A DNA stretch of 64,000 nt from Heliocybe sulcata (Eukaryota > Basidiomycota > Agaricomycetes > Gloeophyllales > Gloeophyllaceae): assembly GCA_004369045.1 (NCBI GenBank), contig ML213521.1, forward strand, positions 323,001 to 387,000, in the 5' to 3' direction. Each line of letters starts with the position of its first letter. Positions within the stretch are counted from its first letter, which is position 1. The position numbers and the translations under genes were made by a program. Positions 22,043-33,608 of this stretch are shown in pieces. The notes beneath the pieces were generated by a model. The model saw only the letters and a program-made list of their open reading frames with translations, did not search any database and had not been told where the DNA came from.

Positions 22043-24089
22043 ATGCCGAAGCATGGTAGCCTTAAAAGTCCTCCTGATATGTGGAGAGTTTCAGATACGG
22101 AAGAGGAGGATTTCGGAGAGGAAATTGGCGAGTGGCCTGTAGACGGCGTCGTCAGCGAGGAGATTGACCTCACCGGAGTGTCCAGGTATAACGAGTACCG
22201 CTCGACATAGCATCTCAGACTAACGCCGGAAGTTTTATAGATACGAAGTACGCTGCTAGCTTCCTATGAAACCTTCAATTTCTTCCTTAAATGGTATACC
22301 ACGTAGGTTCGCTGGAAAAAGTGGCAAAGGCACGACGAAACTACTACAACCTGGGCGAAACAAATGCCAGACCGTCCCGACTTGATACAGGACTGGATCA
22401 AATATCAAGAAAGAAATCGGAACAAGATGGCCAGAGCCAGTACGGACGTGGTCTTGGAGGCGCTGAATATCCTAGATGTCCACAACATCAGGACAGCCAA
22501 ACAATCACAAGCCATTGAAGAGAAGATAGAAAGACGACGAAGCATAGACCTCGCGCGATATGCGGGATGGGATATCGTGGAACGAACCTCCGGTTCTAGA
22601 TCATCCAGCGCCGATTCAGAGCCGTTGTCGTCCAGGCGCTATAGGTCAACGACAATCAAGACAGAAGACTCTGAATCTGCTTCACCATCTCGTTCACCAT
22701 CTCCCGTGCGTATTAAGTGGTCATTGCATATCGCTTGACTCATCAGAGCGCCTGCAGATTGTCCCGTCGCTCCATGAAAAGTGGACCAGGGCTGTCAGAT
22801 CTGCTGGGGCAGCTCGAATCACGTTTACAAACGCAATGGATGATGAGGCCGCGCCGCCAGTAATCAACGGTTTTGAGTATCTGGAGAACAAGTACTCGTA
22901 GTGAGTACCATCGTTACCAGATATGACCCTATCTTTTCTTAGGCAATCTCCTGTTAGTCCAGAGGGTATCGATCCTTTGGTCGCAAATGCTGGGGAGTGG
23001 CTGGTCAGCTGCGATTGCAAGTTTTGCACAGACCCAGTGAATTGCAAATGCCAGGATGCGCTGCCCCCCAACCAGGAGAGAGTCTTTGCATATACGCCCG
23101 AGGTCCCGCATTATCCAATCTGTAGCACATTCCTCACTCATGTTCGTCAAGGGCCGCTTCAATTTCCGCATCGCCCCGGGATTCGAGGTGGTCGAATGCA
23201 ATAGGGTAGAGTTCTCTGTATCCACTGCGCAACGCATGCTGACATCTCATAGAACTGTGAATGCAGGAAACACGGGAGGTGCATGAATCGCGTCGCGCAG
23301 AAGCCTCGGGACACGCCCATAGATATTTTCAAGACCGAGGATCGCGGGTGGGGGGCTCGGGCCACTGTCGATGTGCCGAAAGGCAAGGTTCTCGGTATAT
23401 ATACCGGGTACGCTGATATGCCCTTCCGCCCCGTCATTCAAGCATATGCTCACTTACCTTCATTCTAGCCGTGTACTGTTAGGGCTCTCTTTGGTCTTCA
23501 ATTTTCGGTCATTAACGTGATCAATGTCTCTAGACATCGCGAAGAGCTGGAGAACTTGCCGCCGGAGCATAAGTCCTACACATTTAACCTCGACGCCCGT
23601 GAGAACGAAGACGAGGATCCTATCGAGAAGTATACAGTCGATGCATACGCTCACGGTAATATCGTGTCTTCAGAGAAAGGCCGATTACTCACTCATCTTG
23701 ATCTCACAACAGGTAACTGGACGAGATTTATCAAGTGAGCCTTGATCGGACTCATAATAGTGAATCCTTGACTTAGTCCGACTTACAGTCACTCATGCAC
23801 TGCCAACGTGCAAGTATACCCGGTGGTTTACGACACTTTGCCTGAGGCAAGTCTCCCAATCTTTATCAATACGCTCTTCCACTGATCCGCGATGGCGTAG
23901 CAAAACCTTCCGTACCTAGCCTTCGTGGCAACTGCCAATATCTCAGCATATGACGAACTGCTGCTGGATTACGATCCGGGGTTTGTACCACGGGAGGTGA
24001 AAGGCAAGAGAAAAGCAGTTCCCCCAAGCGCAACCGCAATTCGTTGCAATTGTGGGGCAGCAAATTGCAGGGGCTGGCTGCAATACTGA
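22043..24089 (+). CDS. clr4: Histone H3K9 methyltransferase, Clr4/SUV39 (KMT1) type
   Basis: Chromodomain plus pre-SET, SET and post-SET protein that methylates H3K9 to build heterochromatin. Twelve exons give 485 aa: 22043-22185, 22241-22247, 22307-22705, 22758-22897, 22943-23102, 23152-23205, 23253-23407, 23469-23477, 23534-23655, 23713-23734, 23789-23846, 23901-24089. The chromodomain is around residues 35-75 (RYEVVRWKKW); an Arg/Ser-rich linker follows. Pre-SET holds nine Cys ([14 protein letters not shown], then [14 protein letters not shown]). [34 protein letters not shown] (Asn404-His405), and DELLLDYD. Post-[14 protein letters not shown]. Two microexons, of 7 and 9 nt, are required or favoured by the frame, and the last intron uses a GC donor. 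The fourth intron starts GTAGTG, an unusual donor. Confidence 0.9.
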
Positions 24090-24311
24090 TTACCTATGGC
24101 CGTCTCAGCCAGCAGTGCTGGCTGCAATACCAGTTCCTATCTTTGCCTTGCCCAGGATTGCGACGGATCCTGACCGTCCATTATCCAAAGCATAATCATT
24201 AATCATAAAAGTACATAGATCCAAAGGTGGTGGACGATGGTGAGCAAGAAGCAAGCGTATGCACGGCACCGCATATCAGTCCGCAATATTACATAGCCCC
24301 ATTCCAAACCA

Positions 24312-26706
24312 CTACCCCAGATGCAGCTTCTTCATCAAGGCACCCCACCCCTGCGCACCCTCGTGATGCCCAAAATGCATATGCACCCCCCCATCGCCCG
24401 CGTCCTGCTCCTTCTTTCTTGGACCCGACAAATCAAACGACCCCGGCATCGCCATCTCCTCTTCCTCCTCCTGCGTCAGCGCATCATCACTGGGCTCCTT
24501 CCCGTGCCCGCCCTCGTCCTGTGCCCTTGATGCTTTGATAGCCTCCTGGTGAATGTCGCGCTGCTCCGAAGGGTCCTTCTCATGCAAGGGCGCCTCGCCC
24601 TCATGCTCCCTCTTCAACGCATGTGCCTCACTTGGAGCCTCTCCCTCTCCACCCTGATGCTCATGCTCGCTCGCAGGCACGACATTAATATTATCATTCT
24701 CCCCTGGAGGGCCACCACCCAACTTTGGCTCGCTTTCCCCCTCCTCTCGCTCCTCACCCTCGCTGTCCACACCGGCACCCGTCTTCCACCCGCCACTGCT
24801 CGCACTTGCAACACTGTTAACACTGTTGCGAGAGGGGGTACGACTGAGCCGGCCGACTGCGAGTGCACCCCTGATCGCCTGCCGCCACTTACTCCGCGGG
24901 TCGAAGTTGTCACGCAGCCCGGAGAGGTCGTGCTCGGTGGAGGGCTGACCTGCAGAGAGCCACTGCGCAAAAGCAAATCCCATTCAAATGAGCTCGAGCT
25001 TAATGACTGATTGATATAAAGACAGACTTCGTGTTTCAATGCCTCCGCGGCCGACGGACGCTCCTCCGGATTCGGATGGAGCAAGTATCGGATGAAGTCT
25101 TTCGCTGTACACCATTCATACATCCATGAGAATACTCGCATCTCGAGTACGAAGCTAATCTCACCCTCTTCGGAGACATTCTTCCAGTACCGTTCATGGA
25201 ACTCTACCCTCGCCGCCGTTGTCTCGCGTATAAGCTCCTTCGCATCGTCCGAGCGGAACGGCGAGTATCCGCATAGCAGCACGTAAGTAATAATGCTAAT
25301 TCCCTAGTTAGCAACAGCAACAGCATTGTAGACAGTATGACGGACCCGGTAGACCACACGTCCACCTTCTTCCCGTGCCCGGTCTTGTTGAGCACCTCGG
25401 GCGCGACGTACCCGAAGCTGCCCGCGAGCGAGGTGAGCTGCTCCGTCGAGGAGTGCAAGTGTTTCGCGCTGCCATCAGGTGTCAGGTCGGGACGTAGCAT
25501 TGGATGTGGTAATTGGTAGCGACTTACATTCCGAAATCTGCGATGACAATGTCCGAATCTGGGTCTTTGGTACGGTAGAGGATGTTCTCCGGTCTGTGTT
25601 ATAAGGAATAAGGGTGTGTGAGGTTTGAAGGAAGGAACAAATGAGCGTACTTCAAGTCTCGGTGGACGATGTCATGCTCGTGCAGGTATTTCACTCCCGA
25701 AAGGATCGACCTGGGGGAATCGGTAACTCGATGCCTCGAAGCGTCATAGCGGAGTGACATACCGAACAACCGCCACTGCATCCCCCTCGGTGAATTTACC
25801 CTACAAAATGGCGAATCAAGCCAGTATTGAGTTGAGTGAGGCTCCTGAGCTCGAATAAACAGACTCGCAAGGGGGTGCCCCCGCTGCTTCTCGCAACAAA
25901 CTCAATTCTCCGATGTATTCGTCTTTGATAAGAAGCGGTGACACTCCCTGCGTCCAGAAGAATTGGTCAGTTAACTCACCCGCTTGCTGATGCGCTCAAA
26001 GAGCTCCCCACCCATGGCTAACTCGAACACCAGGTAGTACTTCGAGCGTGACTCAAACCATTCGTAGAATTTGACCTGCGAGGCTGCGGGATCAGGATGG
26101 CAGTTATATCAACCAGACATGCAGCGGCAAGCTCACAATATTCGGGTGATCCAGCCCCCTCAGAACCTCCATCTCTCCCCATACACTCGCCTCGTTGCCC
26201 TTCACCTTCTTCTTGGGTATCACCTTCAGCGCGACCTCCTTCGTCATATGGCTCTCCTGCAGATTGCCATTACCGTTGCCGCTCCCCTTCTTTCCTGACT
26301 TCTGCGAGATGTTGGTATTGGAAGCATTTGGCGTTGTCGGGGCTGTAGAGGCGGAAAGAGAGGTGGACGACGAGCCTGCAGTGGACTGGGAAGACGACGC
26401 CGAGGTATCACCATTGGCGAAGTACTCAGCCGGCGGCGCTCCAGCTTCGGGGGACGCAGCAGCTCCTCGCAGCGCTACGGGTGTCTGGCCTACCGGAACA
26501 TGCCAGGTTGCTCTCTTGATGAACGTGGCCTTTGAATGACTGCGTCTTCGATATCACAACGTAACACGTACCATCACCTTCCCGAACGTCCCCTCTCCCA
26601 TGACCTCCTTGACCTCATAGTGCTTCTTCTTCTGAAAACTGGGCGGTTGGGGTAGCAAGGTCTCCTTGAGGCTCGGCAGGTGTAGTTTGCTTGAACTGTG
26701 CGACAT
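24312..26706 (-). CDS. CaMK1-type calcium/calmodulin-dependent protein kinase
   Basis: Ser/Thr kinase of the fungal CaMKI group. Ten exons give 584 aa: 26706-26572, 26514-26137, 26075-25980, 25800-25763, 25710-25651, 25593-25528, 25468-25346, 25295-25165, 25104-25028, 24962-24312. Gly loop GEGTFGKV (37-44), Lys142 in VALKV, catalytic loop HRDLKPEN (Asp234), DFG at 255-257, [10 protein letters not shown], and subdomain [16 protein letters not shown]. After the kinase domain a basic amphipathic stretch [16 protein letters not shown] fits a calmodulin-binding and autoinhibitory helix. Then comes a long Glu/His/Gly-rich tail ending [10 protein letters not shown]. An insert of about 85 Ser/Ala/Asn-rich residues separates the Gly loop from VALKV. 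The intron at 25801-25979 (179 nt) is three times the local norm. Confidence 0.88.
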
Positions 26707-27281
26707 CACTGGTATCTTGACGGCGAATTCGGGTTATCTGGGCAGGTGTAATCTGGTATTTGCTCGATGGGTCTTCCGTCTCTACGTTCGTTAAGAGCAC
26801 GGGTGGTCGTCGTCGTATCGCTCAGTAAGAAAGCCTCTGTCCGTCGTTGCTGCGAGGCCTGACGTGAAGTATGGGAGTGGAACGGTTAGCATACTAAGAT
26901 GTTATAGGAACGGTGGTCTGGGTCCGTTTGGACGTCATAGCAGTGCCTCGCAAGGAAGAATCGGGGTCCCGTTGCCTACATGGACCCACAAGGTTACTCG
27001 TCTTCCAAATATGGACGTATGTTTGACGATCGCGAGACACCCTGGCATTACAAGTCGGCCGCAATCACGCAGCGTACCATGGCATTTAGATCTGAAATTG
27101 CGCTTAAGATCACACACCATCCCTTTACAAATCTAATGATATCAGAGTATCGAGGTTAACCGAAAACGACGAACTAGATAGCTATGATGAAGGGAAGACC
27201 TTCACGGCAATCAGTCCGTCGGACAGGACCTATGAAGAGGGTAATAGGAGCGCACCAAGGCATGCTGGACATCATAAGTAC
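26707..27281. other. Intergenic
   Basis: 5' flank of the CaMK gene and 3' flank of SCP-B. Open frames of up to 90 codons have no recognisable motif. Confidence 0.5.
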
Positions 27282-29389
27282 TTATAGATCTTCTCCGGCC
27301 AACCACCTGTTCACCAATTCAAGCGATTCCTTCGGCTTATCATACGGAGCCTGCGTCACCCTCATGAGACACACGGAACCCCCACGTAGAGCTCGAAAAC
27401 TTACCATATGCCCGGCACCATAGATCGTTGCCCAAGTCAACTTCCCGGCACTCCTCGTCTTACCTGCCTCCTTCCCATCAACCATCCACCCCCTCTCCTC
27501 ATTCTCCTCCCACTGACCCCGTCCACTCCACTCCAGCGCCGCCACCCACCTCTCGTTCCCCACCCAGTTGCATATCCAGTCGTACGTGCCCACGTACACG
27601 AGCACTCGCACGTCGCGCTCGAGCAGCGCGGCAACGTGGTCGTGCGAGGTGTGAAGGGTGTCACCCGCGTCATTGAACATATGCCCGACGAGGTCGCTTA
27701 CGGTGCTGCGGTTGGTTGTGATGGCCGGGTCGACGCCTAGGGCCTTTCGGAGAGACGGCTGCGCTAGGTATTCGTCGATCGTGCTGCGGAGCCGTCAGCG
27801 TAGTTAGAAGAAGCAAGATGGCGAACAGCGCGCACTTGAATATTGGGTAGCAAAGTCCGCCCTCTGTCAGGGGTGGGCCCTCGCATGGTCTGCTGATATC
27901 ATAAGGGTTGAGACCTACAGGCATACTGCATCAGAATAAGATGTAGTTCTTATGGATCCGGAAATCTTACCGCTAGCCATCAACGGGATCTGAAACTCCA
28001 TCTCGCAGATGGACATGGCTTCATAGCATCCAATCATGTCGAAGACGTCGATACACGATGCCTGCAGCAGTTTCTGGCATCTAGGGACAGCTTGTTTCAT
28101 CCGAACGCATGTACTGCGAGGTGAGGTGAGTCAGTTGTCCCTCCAAGTTCTTAGCAAGGAAAATTACCTGATGTCCAGGACCGGAGCTAACGAGGCCGGC
28201 GTGCAAGTCATGTCGTAGTACGAGATTAACAACTTGTATGGGTCCGTGAACGGGCTGCCTATATCCATCTCTCTTGAGCAATTGCAGCTACGAAGGTGGA
28301 GACGGAAGACAAACCCATCATGATAGACGATAGGTTGACGGGCGTCATACCCACTTCCAACAGTTTAGCGTTCTGGTCGTATACGGCAGACGCAAAGAGC
28401 GGAAGGTAACGACCCTAGTTGAACAGAGGTAGGTTGTGAGCGCACATCAGACGACGAAAGGTAGGACTAACCCCATAGGATTCTCCAGCCATATGGAATC
28501 CTCTGTTCTTGAACTGGTTGAAGTGCTCGAAGAAAATTGCAACAAAGGCAGCGATGTCGACAGCTGCTTGCTCTGTCGTGCTCTATACCCAATTAAAAAC
28601 GTTGATAGACCTCGTGTGGGTAGACCGGGACATACAACAGTCTCGCCGTACTCTGCATAGGAAAAACCCACGCCAATAGGCTGGTCGATGAAGAAGACGT
28701 TCGCGTTGGAGTTCCATGATTCCGGATGGAACTTTGTGGCAGTTGAGTTGACAACTCTGCACGGGCCTAGCAGCTAATGTTCAATGATCCCTGTGATGTT
28801 GCAAAAAGGAGTGCAGCAGGTTGTATACGTACCGAGTTCCATGAACAGGCCTAAGGCAGAGGAGCCTCCGGGACCTACACCGACATCAGTACTGAATATC
28901 TCTCTTGCCGCCGGATTCTGCTACCTCCGTTAGTCCAGAATACAACGTCGTCCTTGGCAGGATCATTTCTGCTCTCGAAGAAGAAGAAGAAGAGATGCCG
29001 CGCTTCAATATCGATATAGCCGGTATAGGCCCTTCAGATTGAAGTCTTTTGAGTAAACAGAATGATCCGAACGCGGTTGGGACTCACGCAACAGTCCCGT
29101 CACAGAAGCCACTCTTCTTGACCCGGACGCTGTGTTTTGGGAACGCCGGATGAGTCAGAGTGGTGAACTCGTCGCTCAAGCCGTTGAGTTGACCAAAAGG
29201 CTTGAACGAGTCTGGGTCAAACGAGGCGAGCTTGAATGGGCTCTGGGTATGCCGCAAGCTGGATGGTTTGATTTTATGCCTGGAGCTGGAGGCACTTCGA
29301 TAGAGATCGAATGGACGCTGCTGGTGGGACGCAAGTGCCGACACAACCAGCAATCCGAGGAGGCTTGTCAAGAATGCGAGGGACCGCAT
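27282..29389 (-). CDS. Secreted serine carboxypeptidase, family S10 (SCP-B)
   Basis: Same eleven-exon plan as SCP-A, about 517 aa, all phases closing. The first exon runs from 29389 ([20 protein letters not shown], a signal peptide) and ends in FCDGTVA. Catalytic features: [33 protein letters not shown], and GAGHM followed by APYDKP. Exon 9 codes for [11 protein letters not shown] and a Thr/Glu/Gly stretch. It is far closer to SCP-D than to A, F or G: introns as well as exons line up base by base over long runs, so B and D arose by a recent inverted duplication. No disabling change is seen. Position 3 of VPYDKP is Ala-type (APYDKP), as in D and F. Confidence 0.9.
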
Positions 29390-29902
29390 ACTACCGTTAG
29401 CTGAGAGTCGCTACCCTTCCCTCCGGTCTTTTATCTTTGTGGTGAAAGCTGCGAGCCACGAGTTGAGGAAGTACTCTACAACTGCGGCGCGTACCTAGAT
29501 CATTCTGCGGAGGTTATAATTTCCGCAGCACATCAAGCGCTCGTTATCGCAGGTGGGTTGTCAATGCGCAGTAGAGTCATACAATTCACATCTTAATGCT
29601 CTCTGAGGAGCCGCCACAATGCATGTCGCATCAGACTGAGAGAATCAAATGCTCTGAAAGCAGAATGAGCGACGCCAGGACTCGGGAGTACGGAACATGG
29701 CCATGGCAAACCTGCAGACCGATAAGGCTACCATTATTCCAAATACAGATATCGTGTTTAATGACGATTGCGTCTCCCCAGATTATGCTTATTACGGCTC
29801 CTCGTGTTATGATTCCGGATTGGAAACGAACTGCCCCTCTGTTTACGGCAAGAGATTGACCACGTGTACCACTTCCGTAGATATCATATGGGGGGCGCGG
29901 GA
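29390..29902. other. 5' flank of SCP-B
   Basis: Upstream region of SCP-B. No gene recognised; open frames on both strands around 29596-29957 look like chance or decayed sequence next to the carboxypeptidase relic. Confidence 0.45.
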
Positions 29903-30094
29903 GATTGGGCATTGGATGGGAAGCCTGCCGGTAAGACCAGGACGGCGAAGACGCTGACCTGGACTACAATCCACGGAGCTGTCCATATAGCAGGCGGGTC
30001 AAAGCATCCGTTTGTTATATGTATACAGACTTACTATTGGTGCCGTACCGTATGATAAGCCTAAAGAAACACTGAGCTCGGTGTGGCGGAGGTA
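29903..30094 (+). pseudogene. Relic of an S10 carboxypeptidase 3' end
   Basis: A broken copy of the last two exons of the local carboxypeptidase family. The first part reads DWALDGKPAGKTRTAKTLTW and a degraded GAGHM box (GAVHIA); about 60 bases further PYDKPKETL matches the start of the last exon. The rest of the gene is missing. A second scrap, in the opposite orientation (about 30128-30175), matches the LFMELG exon. Together they show that more copies once stood here. Confidence 0.75.
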
Positions 30095-30634
30095 GAAGAC
30101 GAGCCTACCGTTGCCAGTCTCGGCTTATAACCAAGCTCGAGCTCCATGAAGAGGTGGCTGGCCTTAGGAGAAGAGCTGTAGTGTTCGCCGATGCATGTAG
30201 CATGTGCTGTCATTGTATGCTAACAAATTCCTATCGAGTTGATGTACAGTGCAAATCCCATTACCACAGGTGCCTAGTCTGTTGGTCCTCAATACCGAGG
30301 TGGAAAATACTCAGTTCGATTTTCCGGGAGTTAGCGGGGCTTTGCCACAATTTCCAAAGCAGGCGCAAGCGGTCACGTGCTATTCGCCTCAATGCCCTTG
30401 TGCCACAGACACGCTTTGTTCCCACACATCACGTGAACAACGTGTGGACCTCGGCATAGCGCACTGACCTCATGCTCGGACGAGGTAGGTGATAAAAAAT
30501 CCACGCGCATACCCCCGTGCGGCTCAAGACATCCGCATTGCGTTGCCTCTGAAAAGAACTAGCAGTTTTACGATTACGCTCAAAAGTCCTCGCGTCTGTA
30601 GTCTTTTTCTATTTTTACTTCTTCCCAAGCCTTC
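30095..30634. other. Intergenic with carboxypeptidase scrap
   Basis: Apart from the short inverted match to the LFMELG exon near 30128-30175 I see no gene. Frames at 30154-30467 (+) have no motif. Confidence 0.45.
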
Positions 30635-32196
30635 CTACACGCACTTAACACTCCACCCCTCCCACTCCTGCCGGCCCTCCTGAACCTCGACAATCCTTTC
30701 CCACAAAGCCTTCGCCACAGGCCCATGCCCGCCCTCATGCTCCCGCAGCGTGATATCGCGCAGGCCCTGCCCCTGCTCCTCGTATCCAATTCTGCCCACC
30801 GACACGACCACCACTGCAGTCCCGACGCCAAACGCCTCGAGCAGCCGGCCCTCGTTCGAATAGCGCACAAGGTCGGCCAGGGTGAGCGTGCGCTCGTGGG
30901 CGTGAAGAGGCGTCGAGGCGAGGGCGGGAAGGGAAGGCGAGGCGGGAGAGTGTGCGCGCAGAAGCGAGAGACAAGAGTCGCGCGTAAGACCGGGGAGGAT
31001 GGTGCCGTCCAGCGGGGGCGTGATCACATCCATACCTGCATGTGGCCAGTCAGTTGGCTATAGCTCGCGTCGGAGAATTCCATGCCACTCACCACCGTCG
31101 TCCCTGCTCACCACGACGAAGAAATTCATCGCGCCCGCCTCGGTCACTTTGAGCCCCTCCAGCCCGTTCCCCTCCTTGAACAGCCACAGCACCTGCATGT
31201 ACCCCTTCTTCGCCGCCTCCCTCTGCGGCTGAAATCCTGGTGCATAGTTCAGGCCCAACTTATACCCGCCCGTCCCGCCAGGCCATGCGCGCACCGCATC
31301 GTGTACTCCGAGCAGACTGATGGGTTTCGGGCCCGTGCGGAAGTACGGGCCCATCGGCGAGAGGATGATGTAGAGGAGGGCGTGGTCGGAGGCGGAGACG
31401 CCGAGGGCAGGGCGCGTGCCGATGACGGTGGGGCGAATATAGAGCGCACAGCCTTGCTTTGCCGGAATCCAGCGCTTTTCGAGGGTGACCATGAGCTTGA
31501 TGAGTTTGAGGAGCTCGGCGGTGTCGAAGGGCTGGCTGGGTCAGATGGGGGTTGCTTGTGTGGAGGAAGAACTCACGGGAAGGGCGACGCGCTCGACGGA
31601 TCTGCGCATGCGTTCCATATTCAACTCCGGGCGGAAGAGGCGGGGTTCGCCTTGGGGATCGAGGTAGGCCTACAGTCATGTATTCAGCTCCACATCGAGC
31701 GACACATGGTATGTCTCCAATGTATCTTGAATAGAAATGGACTCACCTTCATGCCTTCAAACACATTCGGACAGTACTGGAAACACGAGCTGGCAGGGTC
31801 GAGCTCGAGAGGACCATAGGGCTTGACCTCGGGCGCACTCCATCCGTGCTCGGGGTGGAACGTCGCGACCAGCATATGGTCCGTCATCGTCTTTCATTTC
31901 AGTATTCCATGTCAGTCGTCAATTCGCTGGTGTTTGAAAAGACGTACATTGCCAAACACGAGATCCTCCACAGCCGGGATGGGCTTGAGGGACTTCGCTT
32001 TCGTGATCGTCACTTTGCTCGCCTGCGACGCCAATATGAGATTACTCTGAGAAGACAGACACCAGACACGTACGTTCAGCCCAGCAAGCACTTCGCCATT
32101 GAAGAAGTTGGTCGCCTCAGGATCCGCCCCTTTCGCTATACCATTCACGCCATTCACGACGCGGTTTCCGTTTGCGCTGGGGCCTGCAACTGCCAT
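30635..32196 (-). CDS. Branched-chain amino acid aminotransferase, apparent frameshift
   Basis: PLP-dependent class IV transaminase for Leu, Ile and Val. Exons: 32196-32074, 32022-31948, 31890-31747, 31670-31577, 31531-31093, 31035-30635; about 424 aa if read through. Visible: TMTDHMLVATFHPEHGWSAP, FQYCPNVFEGMKAYLDPQGE, RWIPAKQGCALYIRPTVIG, the PLP-lysine region GGTGGYKLGLNYAP, and AGAMNFFVVVSRDDGG. An upstream in-frame ATG at 32247 is an alternative start; the shorter one begins MAVAGPSANG. Exon 4 carries one base too many: a TTT run at 31620-31622 (+ strand) puts PELNMERMRRSVE out of frame, while the exons on both sides are intact and conserved. Either a sequencing or assembly error or a recent null mutation. 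Mitochondrial or cytosolic location cannot be decided. Confidence 0.85.
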
Positions 32197-32679
32197 GATA
32201 CAAGAGCCCAGGAAAGGGTGGAGCCCAAGGAAGGGTGGTGTGAGCAAGGTGTGAGGGAACGAGTCAGCGGGCGAGTCAATTTTGTCTCGCCACTTATGAG
32301 GTCAGGGGCATCCAGATAAGATAAGATCTTCGCTGATCTCTGTCGATCGGTTTGGTTGGAACATTTGGTCGGAACATTCTCTCATCTACGAGCTCTCATC
32401 TACGAGGCCGCTGGGGACTGCAGGCAGTATCTATCTAGATGCAAGGCGGCCAGGGACGCTCCTTATTGTATATCACCTATGTGGCTACCGAGTGACTCAG
32501 AGTGTCGACGTTGGACGCAGCGTTTATGGACAGGGAATGTCATCCAGGGTACAGAGAGCCGATGCCGTTGTGGCGCGCAGAGCCGTACCAATTGCCTACA
32601 AGGCCAGAACCAACTGTCGGACAGTTACCGGTGTATAACCGTGTCTACGTAAATAGTGCGTGAGGCAGTCGCATCGACA
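32197..32679. other. Intergenic
   Basis: 5' flank of the aminotransferase gene and 3' flank of MED21. Nothing recognised. Confidence 0.5.
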
Positions 32680-33325
32680 TTACCCCGCTCCATCGACGTG
32701 GTCAAGCATAGCACGCAATACATCAGATATCTGCTTGTGGAGATCCTCTGCACCCGACGGTTAGTTTCGTCTCGAAAGCCGAGAGGACACACGCACTCGC
32801 ACGCTCGACCGCTCGCACATACTCTGCATTCGCCTTGGTCATCTCCTCCTCCAGCTCCTGCAAGTGTCTCGCCTGTCATTCAACCGTCTTCAGCACATCA
32901 CAACGCCACAACGTCAGACACGCACCTGCGCCTCCTCCGCCTCAGGCTCCGGCAGACTCTCAATCAGATACTCAATCTGCTTGGCCTTTACAACAAAGTC
33001 ATTCACCAGCTCCTTCTTATTTGCTGCACCCCGAACGCTCTCAGCCTCGCATCCCCAGCACCGCACCGACACAAGGCGCACCTTCGAGCACCTCCGGCGC
33101 ATCGTACTTGTCCGGGTTCCGCTGCTTCGTCACGGGCACTGCCTCGCTCACTTGCTGAAACGTCACGCGCGTCGTCAAGTAGACGATGCTGCTGGACATG
33201 ATCGTCAAGAGCTGCATCCCGTCCGCGTCAGCACCCGGTCACGAGTCCACCAAGCCCAAGCGTACTTGCTGAATCTCATCTTGAAGCTGCGTAATGCGGT
33301 CCATAGACGAGAGTTCCTGCAGCAT
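32680..33325 (-). CDS. MED21: Mediator complex subunit 21
   Basis: Small coiled-coil subunit (Srb7) of the Mediator middle module, which pairs with Med7 and links RNA polymerase II to activators. Five exons (33325-33266, 33211-33082, 33023-32926, 32872-32797, 32747-32680) give 143 aa, the normal size. The protein starts MLQELSSMDRITQLQDEIQQ, continues LLTIMSSSIVYLTTR and PVTKQRNPDKYDAPEVLE, then the long helix KKELVNDFVVKAKQIEYLIE, and ends in a heptad-rich coiled coil ELEEEMTKANAEY. A second Met at 33304 is an alternative start. It is head to head with RTF2, 283 bp apart, so the two may share a promoter. Confidence 0.9.
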
Positions 33326-33608
33326 CGCCGCCGCCCTGTTCGCCTCGAGGTTGTGCCGCGACCTCAGAAGCTCGTCTGCACGGGCGAACAGGACCTGTGT
33401 TCTGGCGCCAAAGAAATGGATTCGAAGGACAAGGTGTCTTCACAGCCACACTGATCAAGGTCCCAGAAAACGGTGTTTGAGGTCTTGGGAGGCGTGGGAT
33501 ACTAATTAGACCCCAGATTCGCAGCATTGTGGGCGCTAGCTCGACCCGCTGCTCTTGTCCATTCCACCCTACCTCAGTGCTCTCCTTTCTTCTACGTACT
33601 CTGTAATC

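Noticed and set aside
24549-25010. 153-codon plus-strand frame over the CaMK tail
   Set aside because: Antisense shadow of the kinase gene's Glu/His-rich C-terminal exon.
30725-31819. Plus-strand frames of 112 and 245 codons
   Set aside because: Antisense shadows of the branched-chain aminotransferase exons.
32864-33454. 196-codon plus-strand frame
   Set aside because: Antisense shadow of MED21, whose exons and introns account for the region.
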